A DNA stretch of 64,000 nt, taken from contig NZ_BAAAUN010000001.1 in assembly GCF_039533965.1 (NCBI RefSeq), positions 2,950,950 through 3,014,949 of the forward strand. The letters are read 5' to 3'. Below are positions 8,895-17,585 of the stretch, piece by piece. Numbering within the stretch: the first letter of the stretch is position 1; each line of letters opens with the position of its first letter. The stretch comes from Microbacterium luteolum (GTDB taxonomy: Bacteria > Actinomycetota > Actinomycetes > Actinomycetales > Microbacteriaceae). The position numbers and the translations under genes were made by a program. The notes beneath the pieces were generated by a model. The model was not told the origin of the DNA. It did no database searches and worked only from the letters and a program-made list of their open reading frames with translations.

Positions 8895-9926
8895 TCAGCC
8901 GAGCCGCGCCGGCGGGGCTGTGCTCTCGCGTGCGGTGAGCACGGGCGTCGGGCCCTCCACGCTCGGCAGGTTCGCCCCGGCCTCGATCTGCTGCAGCAAC
9001 AGGGTCGCCGCGCGCTCGCCGAGTTCGAACGTGTCGCGGGTCATCGCGGTGATCGACGGGTTGATCAGCCCGGCGATCACGGAGTCATCGAACGACGCGA
9101 GCGACACGTCCCGCGGCACCGCGCGTCCCATCTCCTGCGAGACGCGGAGACCGGCGACGGCCATCACGTCGTTGTCGTAGACGATCGCGGTCGGGCGCTG
9201 CCGCCCGGAGAGCAGCGAGCGGGTGACCGCGGATGCCCGTGCCGGCGAGAAGTCCGTCGTGATCACCTCGCCCTCGATCCCGTCGGATGCCATGCGCTCC
9301 AGGACCTCGGCGCGCAGGTGCGTGTGCTCGAGGTCGGCGGGGCCGCCGACGTAGGCGATGCGGGTGTGGCCGAGGGCCGCGAGGTACGAGAAGAGCGTCT
9401 CGGCCACGGCATCGTCACCGATCCAGACGCTCGGCACCGAACCCTCGGGCGACGGCTTGGATCCGATCATGACCGCACGCGCGTCGAGGGCCGTGATGCG
9501 GTCCACGCGGGGGTCGTCGTCGCGCGGATCGATGAAGATGAAGCCGTCGACCTGGTTCGACGATCGCCACTGCCGGTGCACCTCCATCTCCTCGGCGACA
9601 TCGGCCACGAGGCGGAGCTGCAGGCTCACCTTGCTCACCGACAGGCGCGACTCGATTCCGGCGATGAGGTCGGTGAAGAACGCCTCGGATCCGAGGGACC
9701 GTGCGGGCCGGGCGAGCGCGAAGCCGACCGTGTTCGCCTTCGCCCCGACCAGCGCACGCGCCGCCGAGCTCGGCTGCCAGCCGTTCTCCTCGACGATCGA
9801 GAGGATGCGCTGCCTGGTCTCGTCGCTCACACCGGGGCGGCCGTTCAGCGCGAACGAGACGGCGCCGGGAGAGACCCCGGCCATGCGCGCGATATCGGCG
9901 ATGGTGACGCGTTTCGCCGGGCTCAT
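8895..9926 (-). CDS. LacI-family transcriptional regulator of mannoside locus
   Basis: A 343-residue repressor. The N-terminal LacI helix-turn-helix is VTIADIARMAGVSPGAVSFAL with the hinge helix SSAARALVG, followed by a periplasmic-binding-protein-like effector domain (FIDPRDDDPRVDR, VGGPADLEHT, SFDDSVIAGLI). The ATG at 9926 is preceded by GGTGAG; a GTG two codons earlier is possible. It diverges from the GH38 gene, and two operator-like 14-mers lie between them. A third copy lies at the ABC importer promoter, which suggests it represses all the mannoside genes and responds to an imported mannoside. Confidence 0.93.
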   Translation of the reverse strand: MSPAKRVTIADIARMAGVSPGAVSFALNGRPGVSDETRQRILSIVEENGWQPSSAARALVGAKANTVGFALARPARSLGSEAFFTDLIAGIESRLSVSKVSLQLRLVADVAEEMEVHRQWRSSNQVDGFIFIDPRDDDPRVDRITALDARAVMIGSKPSPEGSVPSVWIGDDAVAETLFSYLAALGHTRIAYVGGPADLEHTHLRAEVLERMASDGIEGEVITTDFSPARASAVTRSLLSGRQRPTAIVYDNDVMAVAGLRVSQEMGRAVPRDVSLASFDDSVIAGLINPSITAMTRDTFELGERAATLLLQQIEAGANLPSVEGPTPVLTARESTAPPARLG

Positions 9927-9940
9927 AGTCACTCACCATA

Positions 9941-9954
9941 CTTGATCGGTTTAG
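9941..9954. promoter_or_regulatory. Putative LacI operator 1 (lacI side)
   Basis: CTTGATCGGTTTAG lies 15 bp upstream of the LacI start codon. It shares GATCGNTTTAG with the second site at 9995-10008, consistent with autoregulation. Confidence 0.55.
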
Positions 9955-9994
9955 TCTCGTGAAAGCACGGATCGAGTGTCCTAGACTTGGGTCA

Positions 9995-10008
9995 CTAGAT
10001 CGTTTTAG
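9995..10008. promoter_or_regulatory. Putative LacI operator 2 (GH38 side)
   Basis: CTAGATCGTTTTAG has a central CG and near-palindromic ends (CTA...TAG). It is 32 bp upstream of the GH38 ATG and 40 bp from operator 1, close enough for cooperative binding over the divergent promoters. Confidence 0.6.
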
Positions 10009-10040
10009 TTGCCCTCACCGTCGAGCCGGAGATCCCCCAT

Positions 10041-13034
10041 ATGCATGACGACACCTCGCTCACCGTCGGCCGCGTCAAGCGCGTCCTCGAAGAGCGCATC
10101 CGCCCGGCCATCCACTCGGCGTCCGTGCCGTTGGAGGTCGAGCTCCACGAACTGCCCGGCGAGCCGATCAGCCCGCAGGATGGCCTCGCGCTCGACTACG
10201 CTCCCGGTGCCGTCGGGGCGCCCTGGGGTCCGGCCTGGGGGACCACCTGGTTCCGGCTGACGGGTCGCGTCCCCGCCGAGTGGGCGGGTCGTCGCGTCGA
10301 GGCCGTGATCGACCTCGGGTTCGACATCAACATGCCCGGCTTCCAGTGCGAGGCCCTCGTCTACCGCCCGGACGGCAGCCCGGTGAAGAGCATCAACCCG
10401 CGCAACCAGTGGCTGCCGATCACCGAGGCCGCCCACGGCGAAGAGCCCGTCGAGCTGTACCTCGAGGCCGCGGCCAACCCGGTGCTGCTCGACTACCACC
10501 CCTTCCTGCCGACGCAGGAGGGCGACATCCAGACCTCCTCGCGTGAGCCGCTCTACCGTTCGCGGCGGATGGACCTCGCCGTGTTCGAGCGGGACGTCTT
10601 CGAGCTCTCGCTCGACCTCGAGGTGCTGTTCGAGCTGCAGGCCGAACTCACGCCGACATCGCCGCGGCGCATGCGCATCCTGCAGGCGATGGACGACGCG
10701 CTCGATGCCCTCGACCTGCAGCGCATCGCGCAGACCGCACCCGACGCCCGTGCCCGCCTCGCCGAGGTGCTCGCGGCCCCGGCGGAGGCGAGCGCGCACC
10801 GCATCTCGGCCATCGGCCACGCGCACATCGACTCCGCGTGGCTGTGGCCGGTGCGCGAGACGATCCGCAAGGTCGCGCGCACCACCTCGTCGATGACGAC
10901 CCTGCTCGAGGAGCAGCCCGAGTTTCAGTACGGCATGTCCAGCGCGCAGCAGTACGCCTGGCTCAAAGAGCACCGTCCCGAGGTGTACGAGCGGGTGAAG
11001 GCGGCGGTCGCCGAGGGGCGCTTCTTGCCGCTCGGCGGCATGTGGGTCGAGTCTGACACCGTGATGCCGACGGGCGAGTCTCTGGTGCGCCAGTTCTCGC
11101 ACGGCCAGCGCTTCTTCGAGCGCGAGTTCGGCATCCGATCGAAGGGCGTCTGGCTGCCGGACAGCTTCGGATACTCCCCGGCCCTGCCGCAGCTCATGCG
11201 CCGCGCCGGCTTCGAATGGTTCTTCACGCAGAAGATCTCCTGGAACCAGCAGAACGTGTTCCCGCACCACTCGTTCCTGTGGGAGGGCATCGACGGCTCG
11301 CAGGTGTTCACGCACTTCCCGTCGATGGACACCTACAACTCGCAGCTCAGCGGCATGGAGGTCGCGAAGGCCTCCCGCCAGTTCAAGGAGAACCGGCTCA
11401 GCTCCCGATCGATCGCGCCCGTCGGCTGGGGCGACGGCGGCGGCGGCACGACCCGCGAGATGACCGGCAAGGCCACGCGCCTCGCGAACCTCGAGGGCAG
11501 CGCGCAGGTCGTGTGGGAGCACCCCGACGTGTTCTTCGACGCGGCCAAGGCGGAACTGCCGCACCCGGCCGTGTGGGTAGGCGAGCTCTATCTCGAGCTG
11601 CACCGCGGGACCCTCACCAGCCAGCACGCCACGAAGGCGCTGCACCGCTGGGCCGAGCACGCCCTCATCGAGGCCGAGCTGTGGGCGACGACGGATGCCG
11701 TGCGCACGGGTGCGTCGTACCCGCAGGACGAGCTCGACAGGCTCTGGAAGATCGTCCTGCTCCATGAGTTCCACGACATCCTCCCCGGCACCTCGATCGC
11801 CTGGGTGCACCGCGAGGCCGTCGAGGTGCTCACGAACGTGCTGTCGGATGCCGAGGAGATCTCGGCATCCGCGCGGCGATCCCTCGCCGGCGAGGGGGAG
11901 CGCGAGCTGCTCTTCGAGCCGACCTCCGTCGGGCGCGGGCGTGCGCTCGGGGCATCGTTCGTGGTCGAGCCGACCGCAGCCTCGGTGTCGCTCACCGCGG
12001 AGGACGGCGGCTGGCGCCTGGAGAACGACCTCGTCTCCGTTCTCGTCTCGGCGGAGGGGCTGATCGTGTCGGCCGTCGACCGCGCCTCCGGCCGCGAGGC
12101 CGTCGCGGCGGGACAGGCGGCGAACCTCTTCCAGCTGCACCAGGATTTCCCGAACATGTGGGACGCGTGGGACATCGACAAGTACTACCGCAACAGCGTC
12201 GACGACCTCACCGACGTGTCGTCGATCGATGCGACCGTCCACGGTGGCACGGCGGTCGTCACCGTGCGCCGGGAGTTCTCGGAGTCGACCATCGAGCAGA
12301 GGATCTCCCTCGCCCCCGGTGAGCGCACGGTGCTGCTGCGCAACGACGTGGATTGGCACGAGACCGAGAAGCTGCTCAAGCTCGCCTTCCCGCTCGACGT
12401 GCAGGCCTCGCACACCGATGCCGAGACGCAGTTCGGCTACCAGTCGCGGGTGACGCACACCAACACGAGCTGGGAGGCGGCGAAGTTCGAGACCTCGATG
12501 CACCGCTTCGTGCTGGTGCGCGAGGCCGACTTCGGCGTCGCGCTGGTGAACGACTCGATCTACGGGTACGACACCACTCGGGAGGTCGACGGCGATGCGG
12601 TGGCGACGACCGTGCGCCTGTCGCTGCTGCGCGCCCCGCGCTTCCCCGACCCCGACACCGATCACGGGCATCACCAGATCGAGGTCGGCTTCGTGGTCGG
12701 CGCGGATGCCGGGATCGCGACCACCGAGGGCATCAGGATGAACGCTGTGCCCACCGTCGTGCGCGGGGCGCGCGAGGTCGAGCCGTTGGTCTCGGTCGAG
12801 GGTGATGGCATGATCGTGTCGGCGGTCAAGCTCGCCGATGACGGCTCCGGCGACGTGATCGTGCGCGTGTACGAGTCCCTCGGCCGGCGCACGACGGGCG
12901 CGCTCACCGTGGACTTCCCGCACCGCGAGGTGCGCGAGGTGACGCTCATCGAAGACGAGCTCGACGAGCCGCGCCTCGGTGGCGAACTGAAGCTGCGGCC
13001 CTTCGAGGTGCGTACGCTCCGCATCACCCGCTGA
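10041..13034 (+). CDS. Alpha-mannosidase, glycoside hydrolase family 38
   Basis: A 997-residue cytoplasmic GH38 enzyme. An N-terminal beta-sandwich domain precedes the catalytic barrel. Zinc ligands appear in GHAHIDSAWLWP (about residue 258), the catalytic Asp in WLPDSFGYSPALPQ (about 374), and a further metal His in LHEFHDILPG. A C-terminal beta domain follows. Length is normal for bacterial GH38. These zinc-dependent retaining enzymes remove alpha-1,3/1,6/1,2-linked mannose. The ATG at 10041 follows GGAG with a ten-base spacer. It faces LacI across two operators and cooperates with GH92 and the GH5 enzyme in breaking down an imported mannosyl oligosaccharide. Confidence 0.95.
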   Translation: MHDDTSLTVGRVKRVLEERIRPAIHSASVPLEVELHELPGEPISPQDGLALDYAPGAVGAPWGPAWGTTWFRLTGRVPAEWAGRRVEAVIDLGFDINMPGFQCEALVYRPDGSPVKSINPRNQWLPITEAAHGEEPVELYLEAAANPVLLDYHPFLPTQEGDIQTSSREPLYRSRRMDLAVFERDVFELSLDLEVLFELQAELTPTSPRRMRILQAMDDALDALDLQRIAQTAPDARARLAEVLAAPAEASAHRISAIGHAHIDSAWLWPVRETIRKVARTTSSMTTLLEEQPEFQYGMSSAQQYAWLKEHRPEVYERVKAAVAEGRFLPLGGMWVESDTVMPTGESLVRQFSHGQRFFEREFGIRSKGVWLPDSFGYSPALPQLMRRAGFEWFFTQKISWNQQNVFPHHSFLWEGIDGSQVFTHFPSMDTYNSQLSGMEVAKASRQFKENRLSSRSIAPVGWGDGGGGTTREMTGKATRLANLEGSAQVVWEHPDVFFDAAKAELPHPAVWVGELYLELHRGTLTSQHATKALHRWAEHALIEAELWATTDAVRTGASYPQDELDRLWKIVLLHEFHDILPGTSIAWVHREAVEVLTNVLSDAEEISASARRSLAGEGERELLFEPTSVGRGRALGASFVVEPTAASVSLTAEDGGWRLENDLVSVLVSAEGLIVSAVDRASGREAVAAGQAANLFQLHQDFPNMWDAWDIDKYYRNSVDDLTDVSSIDATVHGGTAVVTVRREFSESTIEQRISLAPGERTVLLRNDVDWHETEKLLKLAFPLDVQASHTDAETQFGYQSRVTHTNTSWEAAKFETSMHRFVLVREADFGVALVNDSIYGYDTTREVDGDAVATTVRLSLLRAPRFPDPDTDHGHHQIEVGFVVGADAGIATTEGIRMNAVPTVVRGAREVEPLVSVEGDGMIVSAVKLADDGSGDVIVRVYESLGRRTTGALTVDFPHREVREVTLIEDELDEPRLGGELKLRPFEVRTLRITR

Positions 13035-13116
13035 GTTCGACCCCGCTGAGGTGATCGACCGCCTCGCTCCGGCTGTGATGCTGGCGCGAGGCGGCGATCA
13101 GCGAGACGATGGCCTC

Positions 13117-13527
13117 ATGGCGACCATCGACGATCTGCGCGAGATCGCGCTCGCGCTGCCCGGCGTGCACGAGGTGATCGACGGACACACCGGTGACGCC
13201 GCGTGGCGGGTCAAGAGCGGGATGTTCACCGGTCTTCGCGGTCCGCGACAGACCGACCTCCGTCAGCTCGAGGAACTCGGACGCGAGTGGCCGGCCGGCA
13301 TCGTGATCGGAGTGCGGACGGCGAGCCTCGAGGAGAAGGAGGCGCTGCTCGCTGCCGAGCCGGATGTGCTCTTCACGATCCCGCATTTCGACGGGTACCC
13401 GGGGCTGCTCGTACGGCTCGACGTGATCGATCGGGAGCGGCTCACCGAGCTCGTCACGGACGCCTGGCTGTCGCGCGCCCCCGTGCGAGTCGCGAAGGAG
13501 TGGCTCGCGGAGCACGGGCTGGAGTGA
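13117..13527 (+). CDS. MmcQ/YjbR family protein
   Basis: A 136-residue protein of the MmcQ/YjbR fold. Recognisable features are the N-terminal ALPGVHEVIDGH segment, a beta strand with AAWRVKSGMF, and the C-terminal LVTDAWLSRAPVRVAKEW helix. Family members have been proposed to bind DNA, but no cellular role is established. The ATG at 13117 was chosen because the alignment to the family starts at ATIDDLREIAL; upstream codons look non-coding. It ends 6 bp from the convergent MarR gene. Confidence 0.85.
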   Translation: MATIDDLREIALALPGVHEVIDGHTGDAAWRVKSGMFTGLRGPRQTDLRQLEELGREWPAGIVIGVRTASLEEKEALLAAEPDVLFTIPHFDGYPGLLVRLDVIDRERLTELVTDAWLSRAPVRVAKEWLAEHGLE

Positions 13528-13533
13528 CCCGCC

Positions 13534-13983
13534 CTAGGCGCCCTTCTTCAGCGCCCGGGTGATGCCGTCGACCATCTGCAGCTGCTCGTCGTCGAGGCGG
13601 TCGATGAAGAGTTCGCGGATCGCGCGCAGGTGGGGCACGTTCGCGCGACGGAATGCCGCTGACCCCTCGTCGGTGAGCACCACGACGGCGCCGCGATTGT
13701 CGGTCGCGCAGTCATCGCGACGGATCAGCCCGCGACGTTCCATGCGGCCGAGGTGGTGCGAGACGCGGCTGCGCTCCCAGCCGATGGTCGCGGCGAGTTC
13801 GCTCGATCGGAGCTCGTGACCGCTCTGGTCGCTGAGCGCCAGGAGGACCGAGTAGTCCGCGGGCGAGAGGTCCGATTCGTCCTGAAGCCGCCGGCCCAGT
13901 TCGCCCTGCATGGCGGCGACGGTCTCGATGAAGTCCCGCCAGATGCGCAGCTGCGGCGCGGTGGGCGTGCTTCGTGCTGCCAT
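13534..13983 (-). CDS. MarR-family transcriptional regulator
   Basis: A 149-residue winged-helix regulator. DYSVLLALSDQSGHELRSSELA leads into the recognition helix ERSRVSHHLGRMERRGLI, and the wing contains the typical DNRGAVVVLTDEG. AAAGGAGG lies at the right distance from the ATG. It diverges from the two luciferase-like monooxygenase genes, and three short palindromes lie in the 92-bp gap. It probably represses both itself and that operon in response to a small lipophilic or electrophilic ligand. Confidence 0.92.
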   Translation of the reverse strand: MAARSTPTAPQLRIWRDFIETVAAMQGELGRRLQDESDLSPADYSVLLALSDQSGHELRSSELAATIGWERSRVSHHLGRMERRGLIRRDDCATDNRGAVVVLTDEGSAAFRRANVPHLRAIRELFIDRLDDEQLQMVDGITRALKKGA

Positions 13984-13998
13984 GGTCGCCTCCTTTAG

Positions 13999-14053
13999 TT
14001 GACATGTCCATCATATCGGAGTAGAACTTGAATGCAAGTGATTGACGTATCAA
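13999..14053. promoter_or_regulatory. MarR operator cluster and promoter of monooxygenase operon
   Basis: Three dyads lie in this gap: TTGACATGTCCA (13999-14010, one mismatch), ACTTGAATGCAAGT (14026-14039, perfect 5-bp arms) and TTGACGTATCAA (14042-14053, 4-bp arms). TTGAAT (14028-14033) and CAATAA (14051-14056) are 17 bp apart and could be the plus-strand promoter, overlapped by the second and third dyads. Confidence 0.5.
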
Positions 14054-14075
14054 TAAAAGAGAGAAGGAAAGCGTC

Positions 14076-15122
14076 GTGAACCCGCAGGGATTCGAGATCG
14101 GCCTCAACTCGTTCGGCGACACCGCGTCGTCGGGTGGACGGGACCTGAGCGGTGCAGAGACTCTGCGACTGCTCGTGGACGAGGCGCGTCGCGCCGAGGA
14201 CGCCGGGATCGACGTCTTCAGCGTCGGCGAGCACTATCGCCCGGGGCACAACGACTCCGCCACCCCGGTGCTCCTCGCCGCGATGGCCACCGCCACCGAA
14301 CGGATCGCCCTCGGTACGAGTGTCACGGTGCTCAGCACCAACGACCCGGTGCGGCTCTATCACGAGTTCTCGACCCTCGATGCGGTCTCGAACGGCCGCG
14401 CGCAGCTCGTGCTCGGCCGGGCGTCGGCGACGGAGTCGTTCCCGCTGTTCGGCTACGACCTCGCCGACTACGAAGAGCTGTTCGAGGAGAAGCTCGACCT
14501 CTTCATGCGCCTGCAGCGCGAGGAGGCCGTCACCTGGTCGGGCACCACCCGGGCGCCGCTGCGCGATCACGTCGCCCAGCCGCGGATGCGGCCGGGCGGC
14601 ATCCCCACCTGGATCGGCGTCGGCGGCAGCCCCCAGTCCGTCATCCGCGCCGCGAACTACGGGCTGCCGCTCATGCTCGCCATCATCGGCGGCAACCCGC
14701 AGCGCTTCGCCGGCCATGTCGACCTCTACCATCGGGCTCTCTCCCAGGCGGGGAACGCGCCCCAGCCCGTGGGGATGCACTCGCTCGGACTCGTGGCCGA
14801 CACCGATGAGGAGGCGCGGGAGACCTGGTGGCGCTTCTGGGAGCCGGTCGTGACCGACCTCGCGAACGAGCGCGGCTTCTACGCACCCACCCGCGCACGG
14901 TACGAGCACGAGATCGCCGAGGGCGCCCTGTTCGTCGGCTCGCCCGAGACGGTCGCGCAGAAGATCGCGCGGTCCGCACGCGATCTCCAGCTCGACCGCT
15001 TCGACCTGAAGTACGACATCATGCATCTCCCGCGCGAGGCCCGCGCCCGCACCATCGAGCTGCTCGGCCGCGAGGTCGCCCCGCGCGTGCGGGAGCTGCT
15101 CTCCCTCGAGCGCGCCGCGTGA
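14076..15122 (+). CDS. LLM-class flavin-dependent oxidoreductase (first paralogue)
   Basis: A 348-residue luciferase-like monooxygenase of the bacterial luciferase superfamily. It has the N-terminal FEIGLNSFGDT strand, VFSVGEHY at the active-site strand, SVTVLSTNDPVRLYHEFSTLD, and [16 protein letters not shown] at the phosphate-binding region of the flavin. These enzymes use reduced FMN or F420 on varied substrates; this subtype usually resembles FMN-type members. The start is GTG with GAAGGAAAG upstream. A close paralogue follows after 29 bp, and an NADP-binding reductase follows that, suggesting a small redox operon under the divergent MarR. Confidence 0.9.
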   Translation: MNPQGFEIGLNSFGDTASSGGRDLSGAETLRLLVDEARRAEDAGIDVFSVGEHYRPGHNDSATPVLLAAMATATERIALGTSVTVLSTNDPVRLYHEFSTLDAVSNGRAQLVLGRASATESFPLFGYDLADYEELFEEKLDLFMRLQREEAVTWSGTTRAPLRDHVAQPRMRPGGIPTWIGVGGSPQSVIRAANYGLPLMLAIIGGNPQRFAGHVDLYHRALSQAGNAPQPVGMHSLGLVADTDEEARETWWRFWEPVVTDLANERGFYAPTRARYEHEIAEGALFVGSPETVAQKIARSARDLQLDRFDLKYDIMHLPREARARTIELLGREVAPRVRELLSLERAA

Positions 15123-15151
15123 ACACCCCCACCCAAAGAAGGAAAGCAGTC

Positions 15152-16225
15152 ATGAACGACTCGGCATCCGTCGACAACCTTGAATTCGGCCTCGACACCT
15201 TCGGCGACCTCACCGAAGACGAGAACGGCGAGCTCTCCAGCCACGCCGCGGCCATCCGTCAGACCGTCGACGAGGCGGTGCTCGCCGATCAGCTCGGCGT
15301 CGACGTGTTCCTCGTGGGCGAGCATCACCGGCCCGAGTACGCGATCTCGAGTCCTGAGACCGTGCTGGCGGGCATCGCGACCCGCACCTCCCGCATCCGT
15401 CTGGGGTCCGGGGTCACGGTCTTGAGCTCCGATGATCCCGTGCGCGTGTTCCAGCGCTTCGCCACGGTCGACGCCCTGTCGAGCGGTCGTGCGGAGGTCA
15501 TCCTCGGCCGCGGATCCTTCACCGAGTCCTTCCCGCTGTTCGGGCACGACCTGGCCGACTACGAGGTGCTCTTCGACGAGAAGATCGACCTGTTCGCCGA
15601 GCTCCTGAAGGAGGGGCCGGTCACGTGGTCCGGCACCCAGCGCCCCGCTCTCGTCGACGCGGATGTCTTCCCCAAGACCGAGGGTGGGTTGAGCACCTGG
15701 GTCGGCGTCGGCGGTTCGCCGCAGTCGGTGATCCGCACGGCCCACTACGGCTTCCCGCTCATGCTCGCGATCATCGGCGGGGCGCCCGACCGCTTCGCCG
15801 GCTACATCGATCTGTATCGGCGCGCTGCCGCCCAGTTCGGCACGACCGCGCACCCGGTCGGCATGCACTCGCCCGGCTTCATCGCCGACACCGATGAGGA
15901 GGCGCGCGAGCTGCTCTGGCCGCGGTACAAGGTGATCCGCGACCGGATCGGGGCGCTGCGCGGCTGGCCGCCGATCCGCCGCGAGGAGTTCGACCACGAG
16001 ATCGAGCACGGCTCCATGTACGTCGGCTCGCCCGAGACCGTGGCGCAGAAGATCGCCCAGACGCTCGGCGCACTCGACGTCGGCCGTTTCGACCTCATCT
16101 ACACGATGGGATTCCTGCCGGCTGCAGCGCGGATGCGGGCGGTCGAGCTCTACGGGTCGGTCGTGATCCCGCGTGTGCGGGAGCTGCTGGCCGTACAGCG
16201 CGCCGAGAGCGAGGAGGCGGCATGA
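15152..16225 (+). CDS. LLM-class flavin-dependent oxidoreductase (second paralogue)
   Basis: A 357-residue paralogue of the preceding gene with the same landmarks in the same order: [55 protein letters not shown] and [13 protein letters not shown]. The His pair in GEHHRPEY is typical of the family's active site. The ATG at 15152 has AAGAAGG upstream. The last codons overlap the next gene by ATGA. Tandem duplication followed by divergence is likely, perhaps giving two substrate ranges or a heterodimer as in luciferase. That last point is inference. Confidence 0.9.
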   Translation: MNDSASVDNLEFGLDTFGDLTEDENGELSSHAAAIRQTVDEAVLADQLGVDVFLVGEHHRPEYAISSPETVLAGIATRTSRIRLGSGVTVLSSDDPVRVFQRFATVDALSSGRAEVILGRGSFTESFPLFGHDLADYEVLFDEKIDLFAELLKEGPVTWSGTQRPALVDADVFPKTEGGLSTWVGVGGSPQSVIRTAHYGFPLMLAIIGGAPDRFAGYIDLYRRAAAQFGTTAHPVGMHSPGFIADTDEEARELLWPRYKVIRDRIGALRGWPPIRREEFDHEIEHGSMYVGSPETVAQKIAQTLGALDVGRFDLIYTMGFLPAAARMRAVELYGSVVIPRVRELLAVQRAESEEAA

Positions 16226-16899
16226 GCGGCCGCACGGAGGTGACCACGATCGGGATCCTCGGCGCCGGCAAGGTGGGCACGGTCCTCGCCCGACTGGCTG
16301 TCGCCGCGGAGTACCGCGTGCTCATCGCGGGCTCCGGCGATCCGGCGAAGATCGCCCTGACCGTGGAGGTGCTCGCCCCGGGCGCCGAGGCGACCACGGC
16401 GGCATCCGCCGCGGCCCGGGCCGACATCGTGATCCTCGCGCTGCCGCTCGGGAAGCACCGCTCCCTCCCGGTGGAGGAGCTGCGCGGGAAAGTCGTCATC
16501 GACGCGATGAACTACTGGTGGGAGACCGACGGCATCCGGGAGGAGTTCACTGGTTCGACGAGCGAGATCGTGCAGCGGTTCCTGCCGGGGTCGGTCATCG
16601 TGAAAGCCTTCAACCACATGGGCTATCACGACATGGAGGAGGAGGCCCGACCCTCCGGGGGCGCCGGACGCAAGGCGATCGCGCTCGCCGGAGACGACGA
16701 AGACGCTCTCGCCCGGGTGGCGCGGTTGATCGACGGCCTGGGGTTCGACCCGCTTCGGGCCGGCGCCCTCGCCGACGGCATCCGCCTGCAGCCCGGTGCC
16801 GGGGCCTTCGGAGCGAACGTCTCGCGCGAGGAGCTCCTCGAGATCGTCGAGGCGTTCGATCCGGAGCGGGACCGGCTGACGCTCCCCGCCTTCGGGTGA
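16222..16899 (+). CDS. NADPH-dependent F420 reductase-like oxidoreductase
   Basis: A 225-residue Rossmann-fold protein. The dinucleotide motif is [16 protein letters not shown] at residues 10-26. It carries [12 protein letters not shown] and the conserved [13 protein letters not shown] and [12 protein letters not shown] blocks of the F420:NADP-oxidoreductase-like family. In this family NADPH reduces a deazaflavin or related acceptor; many homologues have no assigned substrate. It is translationally coupled (ATGA) to the monooxygenase pair, so it may supply reduced cofactor to them, though the LLM proteins look FMN-like. Confidence 0.85.
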   Translation: MSGRTEVTTIGILGAGKVGTVLARLAVAAEYRVLIAGSGDPAKIALTVEVLAPGAEATTAASAAARADIVILALPLGKHRSLPVEELRGKVVIDAMNYWWETDGIREEFTGSTSEIVQRFLPGSVIVKAFNHMGYHDMEEEARPSGGAGRKAIALAGDDEDALARVARLIDGLGFDPLRAGALADGIRLQPGAGAFGANVSREELLEIVEAFDPERDRLTLPAFG

Positions 16900-16910
16900 C
16901 GGTATGGCGG

Positions 16911-17585
16911 TCAGTCCGCGGCGAGCAGGAAGGGGCGGGCGGCGGCGAGGAACGCGCGCGGGTCGTCGGCCCAGAGGCGGATGCGGGTGACCTCGTGCCG
17001 TCCGCCCTTGGGCCGGAGTCCGGGGAGGCGGATGCCGACGGGACGTTCGAGCTCGATCTCGATGTTGGTCTCGTCCTGCATCCGTTCGGCGTACTCGGCA
17101 CCCTGTTCGGTCGGGGTGACCCGTGGCAACTTCGGCTCGTCGACGCGCTTCGCGATGGCGACGGAGGCGATGTCGTCCCAGGAGATCGGGACATCGAGCT
17201 CGAGTCCGCTGCGGATGCGGATGCCGTCGGGTCCGACCGCGTGCGGCCGCATCAGCATCGCGCACAGCAGACCGATCATCCACGTCAGTCCCCAGATGCC
17301 CAGGATGAGGATCGGGATCCGCACGGCGGGCCACGGGTGCACGATGAGGTCGAGGATGGGGATCTCGACGGCCGAGAGCACGATGAAGATGATGAGGATC
17401 GTCAGCACCGGCTGGTGATACGCGATGCCGGTCCCGCCGGCGGGGACGGCCGGGCGCCGGGCGATCGCGCGGGCGATGCTCGAGTAGACGCGCAACTCGG
17501 AGATCCACGCGCGGTGGAGGAAGCTCAGCGCGCGGGCCGTGCGGGTGGGTGCGTCTGAGCGGTTCGCCTTCGTCTCGGTGGTCAT
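16911..17585 (-). CDS. Membrane protein of unknown function with PH-like C-terminus
   Basis: A 224-residue protein with two adjacent membrane helices (VLTILIIFIVLSAVEIPIL and IPILILGIWGLTWMIGLLC) near residues 60-112. A soluble beta-rich domain follows (GPDGIRIRSGLELDVPISWDDIAS, then TRIRLWADDPRAFLAAA), which resembles the PH-like domains of small actinobacterial membrane proteins. The start overlaps the MarR stop by ATGA, so it is the downstream partner of that regulator. Its function is unknown. Confidence 0.75.
   Translation of the reverse strand: MTTETKANRSDAPTRTARALSFLHRAWISELRVYSSIARAIARRPAVPAGGTGIAYHQPVLTILIIFIVLSAVEIPILDLIVHPWPAVRIPILILGIWGLTWMIGLLCAMLMRPHAVGPDGIRIRSGLELDVPISWDDIASVAIAKRVDEPKLPRVTPTEQGAEYAERMQDETNIEIELERPVGIRLPGLRPKGGRHEVTRIRLWADDPRAFLAAARPFLLAAD

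Noticed and set aside
10005..12923. Very long minus-strand reading frame opposite GH38
   Set aside because: It is the antisense shadow of the GH38 gene in GC-rich DNA; the product is Arg/Gly/Leu-rich low-complexity with no domain.
16222..16899. Confident claim of F420-dependent metabolism from the reductase-like gene
   Set aside because: Many members of this reductase-like family act without F420 and no F420 biosynthesis gene is in the window.
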